Source: Shewanella sp. 10N.286.48.A6 (lineage in GTDB: Bacteria; Pseudomonadota; Gammaproteobacteria; Enterobacterales; Shewanellaceae). Taken from it: a DNA stretch of 58,259 nt. Location of the stretch: assembly GCF_002873135.1 (NCBI RefSeq), contig NZ_MCVI01000094.1:50773-109031 (forward strand), in the 5' to 3' direction. The notes beneath the pieces are model-generated. The model was not told where the DNA came from, ran no database searches, and saw only the letters and a program-made list of their open reading frames with translations. The position numbers and the translations under genes were made by a program. Below, in pieces: positions 52,491 through 58,259 of this stretch (position 1 is its first letter; each line of letters begins with the position of its first letter).

Positions 52491-54173
52491 ATGCAGGAAA
52501 ACTTCAGTTTATTTTCCAGGAATAAAGCCTTTCCCGAGCTATTATTGTCATCGACATTTATCAATTTATTGTCGCTTGCACTGCCATTCACCATGCTACA
52601 AATCTACGATCGTATTCTGCCAAATCAAGGTTATGGTACTGCCACTATTCTTGTTTCTGGTGTGGCGATTGCGATTTTGCTGGAATTATTACTCAGATAT
52701 GGCCGCAGTTGGCTACTTGCAGCATCAGCAGCCAATTTTGAATTAGAAACCACAACCAAGGTGGTTAACAAGCTCATGCAAGCGGACTATCACCATGTTG
52801 AAGCCATGGGAACAGGTAAAGTTACTAATGGTTTAGCCAGTATTGCGAGTATGCGAGAGCTCTATTCAGGGCAAGCAATTGTGGCACTCATGGATTTTCC
52901 ATTTGTGCTCATTTTTCTTGCATTGGTTGCCTATATTGGTGGCCCGCTGGTATTCATTCCGATAGTCGTCTGGGTACTTGTTGGCGCTCTGGTTTATGTC
53001 ATTGGCAAAAAACTCGCCATAGCCACTGAGGATCTCGCTCTTTCAGATGCTGAACGAACCCGAATGTTGATACTGGTGTTATCAGGGCTAACCACAGCCA
53101 AGGCCCTATCTTTAGAAGACCGATTAGCCAGTATTTATAATAAAATAAACCACCAGCGACTAGCGCAACAGCAACAAGTCGATTGGTTATCAGCTAAGTT
53201 ACAAGAAGTCATCCAAGCAGCATCGCAAGGAACAACACTAATATTAGTGATGCTAGGTTGTTTAGAAGTCCTTAACGGTTCGCTTACAACGGGTGGACTG
53301 GCTGCATGTTCAATATTAGCGGGTCGCGCCATCGCACCATTAAGTGCAATTATTAGCCTTCGTTCTCGACTTGTGAGTGCCAAAACGGCGATGTCACACG
53401 TAGATGATTTGACCGCCATTCCAGCCGAAGCGTTTAGTGCTGAAAAAATCTATCAACAAAAAATCCCTAACGGCCCTATTAGGTTTCAAAAAGTCGATAG
53501 CAGTAATTTAGGCACTGTCATTCAACAGTTGAATTTAGAGATCCTCCCTAAAACCTTAGTTACCCTGCAATCAAATCCCCTGAGTCATGCTAGCCACTTA
53601 CTCAGTATCATTGCTGGATTTCAAAAGATAAGTACAGGTGAAGTCGCCATTGATGGGGTTTTACTTCATGCACACGATAGTAAAGAGTTTCGACAGTCCG
53701 TTAACTATGTTGCCCCTTGGCCAACCTTATTTGCAGGTAGTTTACTTGAGAATATGACGATGTTCCGAGCAGAGTATGAACCACAAGCAATGGCAATTGC
53801 TGACAGTTTAGGCTTAACGGCTAAAATTGCCGAATTGCCCAATGGTTATCAAACTTCAGTCGGTGAAAATGACAACCGAATGCTAAATAAAGGGGCAATT
53901 AAACTCATTGCAATAGTCAGAGCGATAGTCCAAAAACCGTCGATATTGCTATTGGATGAGCCGATGATTTCACTTGATGCCGATGCCCAAAATAAACTAC
54001 TCACTTTATTGGCCCAACTGAAACAACAAATGACCATTGTAGCGGCATCCCACTACCCTGAAATCGGTAAAATTAGTGATGAAGTTGTCACAATTGAGGG
54101 ACATGCTCAGCCTAAAGAAACTAATAAATCGCCGCACGTGGATAATAGTGATTCACAGGAGGTGATCCTATGA
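52491..54173 (+). CDS. Type I secretion ABC transporter with degenerate ATP site
   Basis: A 560-residue exporter of the T1SS permease-ATPase class, without an N-terminal peptidase. The membrane domain occupies about 18-300. The nucleotide domain follows from about 325. The Walker A region reads LQSNPLSHASHLL: A367 stands at the position of the catalytic Lys, and the P-loop glycines are gone. The signature LSGGQ is LNKGA (465-469). The Walker B ILLLDEP (485-491) and an H-loop H521 remain. ATP binding at this site is therefore unlikely. It overlaps the next ABC gene by 4 bp (ATGA), so a heterodimer is expected. AAGGA lies 10 bp before the ATG. Confidence 0.85.
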   Translation: MQENFSLFSRNKAFPELLLSSTFINLLSLALPFTMLQIYDRILPNQGYGTATILVSGVAIAILLELLLRYGRSWLLAASAANFELETTTKVVNKLMQADYHHVEAMGTGKVTNGLASIASMRELYSGQAIVALMDFPFVLIFLALVAYIGGPLVFIPIVVWVLVGALVYVIGKKLAIATEDLALSDAERTRMLILVLSGLTTAKALSLEDRLASIYNKINHQRLAQQQQVDWLSAKLQEVIQAASQGTTLILVMLGCLEVLNGSLTTGGLAACSILAGRAIAPLSAIISLRSRLVSAKTAMSHVDDLTAIPAEAFSAEKIYQQKIPNGPIRFQKVDSSNLGTVIQQLNLEILPKTLVTLQSNPLSHASHLLSIIAGFQKISTGEVAIDGVLLHAHDSKEFRQSVNYVAPWPTLFAGSLLENMTMFRAEYEPQAMAIADSLGLTAKIAELPNGYQTSVGENDNRMLNKGAIKLIAIVRAIVQKPSILLLDEPMISLDADAQNKLLTLLAQLKQQMTIVAASHYPEIGKISDEVVTIEGHAQPKETNKSPHVDNSDSQEVIL

Positions 54174-56242
54174 AGACTTTAGAACTAAAACCATTACTAG
54201 TTGAGCTGTTACAACAATTAGGTCTTTACACTCAAGCCAGTAACGTGGCTAGTGGCACTGAAAACGATCTCAATACTCTCGCTGTTTCCCGCTTATTAAA
54301 AAAACATCAAATTGGTTTCTCTGTTATTAAACCGTCAGATAGTACCCTGCATTTAACCATCTACCCTTTCTTAGTTGTCCCAGCGAAAGACAATGCCTTT
54401 ATAGCAAGAAGACAGGGACATCAGTTCGAAAAACTAGAGAATAATCATTGGCAAACGGTCGATATGACTCAGCTAACAGATGATGCATACTTATTTGTTA
54501 TTGATGCCTTACCTCGTAGTAAAAAGAGTGTTCAAGCATTCGCCGCTCACATGAGTAAGAGAACTAAATGGTATCGTCCCGTTTTCTGGCTGAGTTTACT
54601 GTCCAGTATTACAGGGTTAGCAGTACCTCTGTTTACCATGGCTGTATATGACCGAGTCATTGGTGGTCAAACACCCTCCATACTCCCCAGCATAGCCTTA
54701 GGTGGAGCGCTTGCTGTTGGCGTATTAGTATCAACCCGCTTAGCGCGGGCGCAAATTCTTGCCACCACCAGTAATCGATTTGCTAGAGACCTTTCCCAGA
54801 TAACCTTTTATCGACTATTACACATGCCGTTAATGGTACTGTCACGCGTCGGCATTTCAAATCATATCGCTAGAATGCGTAATGCAGAAAAAGTCAGAAT
54901 GCTCTTATCTGGCCCTGGAGGCGGCGGCTTAGTCGACCTGCCCTTCACTATTATTGCGCTGCTGGCGATTATGTTTTTAAGTGGCTGGCTAGTATTAGTG
55001 CCTATTGGCATGTTGATGCTGTATTACTTGGTGATGAAAGTCGTCAGCCGCTATGTTCAGGCAGCCTCGCCAACAATTAGTGGCGAGTATCAAAATACCC
55101 TAAGCGAACTAGCGAAAAATCTACTGCAACTCAAAGCGGCTGGTGATACTGAAGGCTGGCAAACAAAATTTATTCGTCAATGCCGTGAAAATAGTCGCCA
55201 GAATTTTCTTTATGCTAAACGAAATGGCCTAAATGCAGCCATTGCTCATTCACTGAGTTTATTCACTGCACTCATCACAGTGTTTACGGGAATATTTTTA
55301 GTACTAAATCAAACGATTTCCTCCGGTGCATTAATTGCCTGTGTGATGATGATTTGGCGGATTACAGGCCCTGCACAACTGGCATTTTCATCTCAACAAA
55401 AATTCACCATGATGGATGTTGCCGTAAAACAGTTTGATCGGTTCATGCAGGCAACAACGGAACAATCAGAATTACGCTTAGACACCCCTGATAACACTCA
55501 AGCACCAGCAATTTCATTTCAGCATTTAACCCTGAGATATAAAGCTGAAGGAGAGCCGGCACTATCAGGTGTGAATGTAGACATAGAACCCGGTGAATTA
55601 GTTGCCGTTATAGGGCCCAATGCCTGTGGTAAATCAACCTTGCTACTGAGCGCCTTAGGCGTGTTGGAAGCACAAGCTGGATTTGTCACCGTGAATGGGA
55701 AAAATTTAAAACAATATGACACTGAAATATTTAGGCATTGGGTGGCTTATAGCCCATCACAACCTGATATTTTCCCAGGGACTTTAGCTGAAAATATTCG
55801 GATAGCGAAACCAGATGCTACCGATGATGAAATTAAAACCGCAATAATTGCCGCTGGTGGGGCCAGCTTTTTTAATAGCATCAATAATGACTTATCGGTT
55901 GATTTACTCGGTGAGAATAACGCCATGCTTTCCGCTATCGAAGGGAGTTACATCAACCTTGCCCGCGCACTGATAAAACAATCGCCATTGTTATTGCTTG
56001 ATGAACCATTACCTCATCGAAATCCAGAATCAAAACAGCAGTTGATAAAGACCTTATTAAACTTAAAAGGACAATCAACCGTAATGTTTACTAGCCACGA
56101 TCAAGATTTAATTAAACACGCTGACAAGGTCATTATTCTTGATAAAGGCGCTGTGGTTTATGCAGGCCCAATTCCAGACCAAGCACCTCAAACGCCAGAT
56201 GCCACTAACACCGTCATGCAGGAGTCTCCAACCAATGGATAA
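54170..56242 (+). CDS. Type I secretion ABC transporter with N-terminal C39-like domain
   Basis: A 690-residue exporter. Residues 1-130 are a C39-like domain without the catalytic Cys (so non-proteolytic). The membrane domain spans about 135-420. The nucleotide domain has an intact Walker A GPNACGKST (482-490), a Q-loop near Q531, Walker B LLLLDEP (to E612) and an H-loop H643. The signature is LSAIE (587-591) instead of LSGGQ, and the D-loop is replaced by PHRNPE. Paired with the upstream ABC protein, its intact Walker A would face that protein's LNKGA. It overlaps the HlyD gene by 8 bp. Confidence 0.88.
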   Translation: MKTLELKPLLVELLQQLGLYTQASNVASGTENDLNTLAVSRLLKKHQIGFSVIKPSDSTLHLTIYPFLVVPAKDNAFIARRQGHQFEKLENNHWQTVDMTQLTDDAYLFVIDALPRSKKSVQAFAAHMSKRTKWYRPVFWLSLLSSITGLAVPLFTMAVYDRVIGGQTPSILPSIALGGALAVGVLVSTRLARAQILATTSNRFARDLSQITFYRLLHMPLMVLSRVGISNHIARMRNAEKVRMLLSGPGGGGLVDLPFTIIALLAIMFLSGWLVLVPIGMLMLYYLVMKVVSRYVQAASPTISGEYQNTLSELAKNLLQLKAAGDTEGWQTKFIRQCRENSRQNFLYAKRNGLNAAIAHSLSLFTALITVFTGIFLVLNQTISSGALIACVMMIWRITGPAQLAFSSQQKFTMMDVAVKQFDRFMQATTEQSELRLDTPDNTQAPAISFQHLTLRYKAEGEPALSGVNVDIEPGELVAVIGPNACGKSTLLLSALGVLEAQAGFVTVNGKNLKQYDTEIFRHWVAYSPSQPDIFPGTLAENIRIAKPDATDDEIKTAIIAAGGASFFNSINNDLSVDLLGENNAMLSAIEGSYINLARALIKQSPLLLLDEPLPHRNPESKQQLIKTLLNLKGQSTVMFTSHDQDLIKHADKVIILDKGAVVYAGPIPDQAPQTPDATNTVMQESPTNG

Positions 56243-57560
56243 TCGTCAACTAGCTAATCGAGTCTGGCCAGAACATGAATTTGCAGAAGCAATTGAAGCC
56301 CCTGCTGAGCGTAAATTAATTCGAAATATCATCTTATTGATCACCGGCTCAATTTTAATCATGTTGGTTTGGTCTGTTTTTACCAGCGTAGAAGAAATTT
56401 CAAAATCCAAAGGACAAGTGGTGCCGTTAGGCCATAGGCAGGTTATTCAAAGCCGTGCTGGTGGCACTATTGCTTCTGTCGTAGTCGAAGAAGGTGACGT
56501 TGTTAAACAAGGTGATATTTTGGCAAGCTTTGTCTCAATAGACAGCTTGTCAACTGAGGAAGAACTATCCAGTAAACGTGCTAACTTAATGATGCGAATT
56601 GAACGTTACGAAGCCTTCATTGATGCTCGCGATGCCAATTTTGATGAGTTCGCCTATGAGTACCCGCAACTGGTTAAGCTGCATCAGTCTTCGCTTAATC
56701 GCATGATCGATGAACGAGTGGCAATTGAGCAGCTATCAGAATCTGAAATAGCCAAATCTCAAGCGGAATTGGATGGTTTGAAAACTGAAATACCTCCCCT
56801 TAGCGATCAAATCCAAACCGCAGAACAAACGTTAAAAATGATGTTGTCAGTAACAGAAGAGCAAGCCGTTTCAAAGTTACGCATTTTAGAATCACAGCAA
56901 AAGCTTGATTCTTACATGCGAGAGCTAAAGGCGATGGAAAGCAAACAACAAGTTCTCACCAAGAACCTGCTAAATCTGCAGCAACAACTCAAACAAAGAC
57001 AGGCTTCATTATTAAAAGAAGTCGGTGAAAAACGTACTGACACCCAAGCTGAATTATTAGGTGTCACAGCAAGGCTTAAATCATCCAGCTCACTGGTATC
57101 TCAAAACACCGTAACCGCGCCTGTTGACGGCATCATTCAATCAATCCCAACATCTTCAACTGGCAGCGTCATTCAACCAGGTGGGACTGTGGCTGTAATT
57201 GTTCCCATGACCAAAACGGGTTTGATGGAAATTAAGCTGTCACCAAGAGATATCGGCTTTGTCCATGTTGGTCAATCAGCAAGAATCAAAATCGATGCGT
57301 TTGATTACAGCCGTTATGGCGCGTTAGATGGAATCGTAAAACGTATTTCACCAAGCACAGATAAAGATGAAAAAGGCGGTGTATTTTATAAAGTGCAGCT
57401 TGCCATTGATAAGCCCTACTTTTTGGATAATCCCGATAGTTTTGCATTAATTCCTGGAATGACTGGCGAAGCAGATATTGTGACAGGTGAAAAAAGTGTC
57501 TTCCAGTACTTATGGAAACCAGTGTTCACCAACATTAACGAAGCATTTGGCGAAAGATAA
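56235..57560 (+). CDS. HlyD-family periplasmic adaptor subunit
   Basis: A 441-residue membrane fusion protein of type I secretion. One N-terminal transmembrane helix (about 29-51: IILLITGSILIMLVWSVFTS), a lipoyl-like half (RAGGTIASVVVEEGDVVKQGDIL), a long coiled coil (about 95-290) and the second lipoyl half with TVTAPVDGIIQSIP. The C-terminal beta-barrel domain ends near VTGEKSVFQYLWKPV. It links the inner-membrane ABC proteins to a TolC-type channel, which is not in this window. ATG 56235 has AGGAG 9 bp upstream. The frame opens earlier, but that stretch overlaps the ABC gene. Confidence 0.93.
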   Translation: MDNRQLANRVWPEHEFAEAIEAPAERKLIRNIILLITGSILIMLVWSVFTSVEEISKSKGQVVPLGHRQVIQSRAGGTIASVVVEEGDVVKQGDILASFVSIDSLSTEEELSSKRANLMMRIERYEAFIDARDANFDEFAYEYPQLVKLHQSSLNRMIDERVAIEQLSESEIAKSQAELDGLKTEIPPLSDQIQTAEQTLKMMLSVTEEQAVSKLRILESQQKLDSYMRELKAMESKQQVLTKNLLNLQQQLKQRQASLLKEVGEKRTDTQAELLGVTARLKSSSSLVSQNTVTAPVDGIIQSIPTSSTGSVIQPGGTVAVIVPMTKTGLMEIKLSPRDIGFVHVGQSARIKIDAFDYSRYGALDGIVKRISPSTDKDEKGGVFYKVQLAIDKPYFLDNPDSFALIPGMTGEADIVTGEKSVFQYLWKPVFTNINEAFGER

Positions 57561-57576
57561 ATGGTAGGAGCATCCC

Positions 57577-58259
57577 ATGAGCACGGATAATAAAGATAAT
57601 AAAAATAAGCCAAATGAAAAAAATAAACTCAAAAAAGATCTGCCCGAAAATAAAATCCAGCAAGCAATAAAGAAAATTGATAATGATGCTAAAAAGTTGC
57701 GGGCAAAAGAATCTCGAGATACGGGGAACATAACCCCAAATAGACAAAATGATCTGGTAGCTGACAAGTCTTGGCAGACGAATATAGCGAATGCATCTGA
57801 GGATGATAAAGCAACTGAAGCAGATTTTACTCATGCAGCTACTAATCCAGAAGCTACTCAGCAAGACGTTTTAAAAACATCCACAACGCCACAACAGTTA
57901 ACAAGCTCAACACTTAAAAATGCCAGTCAAATCGCTGATAGCAACCCGATAGAACCGAGTCAGCAGCAGCCATTAAATAAGCTTATTGTAGAAACAGGTT
58001 CAACTCAAACAACAGGACTAGCAGCGGGTGCACATTTTCATAATGGTAATGTCACAACCCAAGACATAAGCCAATTTAGAACATCTCAAATTTCGTTACC
58101 TGAACAAAACTTTCAGACTGCTTTTACCATTAATTCATCATCTCATTCAGTATCAAATGTAATCACACCACAAACTGCAACACATGAAGTGACTGAGACA
58201 CTAAAAGGTGCCCCAACACCTGACATTACCCCTCCCTCTACTGGCACTGGCACTGGCAC
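57577..58259 (+). CDS. N-terminal part of a large T1SS-linked protein, probably an adhesin (runs off window)
   Basis: At least 227 residues and open at the right edge. ATG 57577 has AGGAG 6 bp upstream and lies 16 bp after the HlyD stop. The sequence is low-complexity: Lys/Asn-rich at the start (NKDNKNKPNEKNKLKKDL), then Ser/Thr/Gln-rich, ending in a Thr-Gly repeat (GGCACT units) that continues off the edge. There is no signal peptide, as expected for a type I substrate whose signal is at the C terminus. The position behind the exporter and HlyD genes suggests an RTX/VCBS-type adhesin, but no calcium repeat is visible, so this is inference. A regulator or linker protein is the alternative. 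Confidence 0.6.
   Translation, partial: MSTDNKDNKNKPNEKNKLKKDLPENKIQQAIKKIDNDAKKLRAKESRDTGNITPNRQNDLVADKSWQTNIANASEDDKATEADFTHAATNPEATQQDVLKTSTTPQQLTSSTLKNASQIADSNPIEPSQQQPLNKLIVETGSTQTTGLAAGAHFHNGNVTTQDISQFRTSQISLPEQNFQTAFTINSSSHSVSNVITPQTATHEVTETLKGAPTPDITPPSTGTGTG

Overview
The window looks like chromosomal DNA of a marine gammaproteobacterium, most likely Shewanella or a close relative. It is AT-leaning, carries gammaproteobacterial core genes (rapA, rraB, tcdA, metJ/metB/metL, tpm, phoH-like) and families common in Shewanella (TorF-type porin, DUF3149, DUF3530, DUF3016, CWC protein, tsdBA-like cytochromes). CRP- and FNR-type operators sit in front of several genes. This assignment is inference from gene content; no rRNA or other marker is present. 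No insertion sequence, CRISPR array or integrase is visible.

Layout. 0.1-8.7 kb: tRNA-Leu(CAA), a DUF3149 micro-protein with an FNR-type site, a SieB-family membrane protein, tcdA, two tandem paralogous porins with a strong CRP-type site, tpm, a Cys-rich small protein behind an FNR-type palindrome, and a protein kinase with an unknown C-terminal half that starts at TTG. 8.7-17 kb: secreted metzincin protease, a 1235-residue hybrid histidine kinase, PIN-PhoH ATPase. 17-25.8 kb: rapA, DUF3530, a crotonase behind a FadR-like operator, a REC-CheC protein with a PAS-GGDEF cyclase, rraB, plsC. 25.9-29.3 kb: a minus-strand metal-uptake operon (small His/Cys protein, His-rich outer-membrane protein, ZnuA-like binding protein, ZnuB-like permease) with no ATPase gene.

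29.4-41.8 kb: small membrane proteins, MscS channel, MaoC-type dehydratase, TraB/GumN protein, DUF3016, DUF4240, a double-receiver regulator, HU, TorF porin, an RcsF-like lipoprotein gene with a frameshift in its signal peptide, an AGCS amino-acid symporter and a CWC protein. 41.9-49 kb: tsdBA-like diheme cytochromes for thiosulfate/tetrathionate, metBL divergent from metJ with met boxes between them, a 14-bp tandem repeat and a TauE/SafE permease. 49-52.1 kb: TraF-like outer-membrane protein and a LysR regulator divergent from an SDR oxidoreductase.

52.5 kb to the right edge: a type I secretion operon of two ABC transporters, an HlyD adaptor and the start of a large low-complexity protein that runs off the window and is probably the secreted adhesin. 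The two ABC proteins have complementary defects in their ATP-binding motifs, so neither predicted composite ATP site is canonical. This is the most unusual system in the window.
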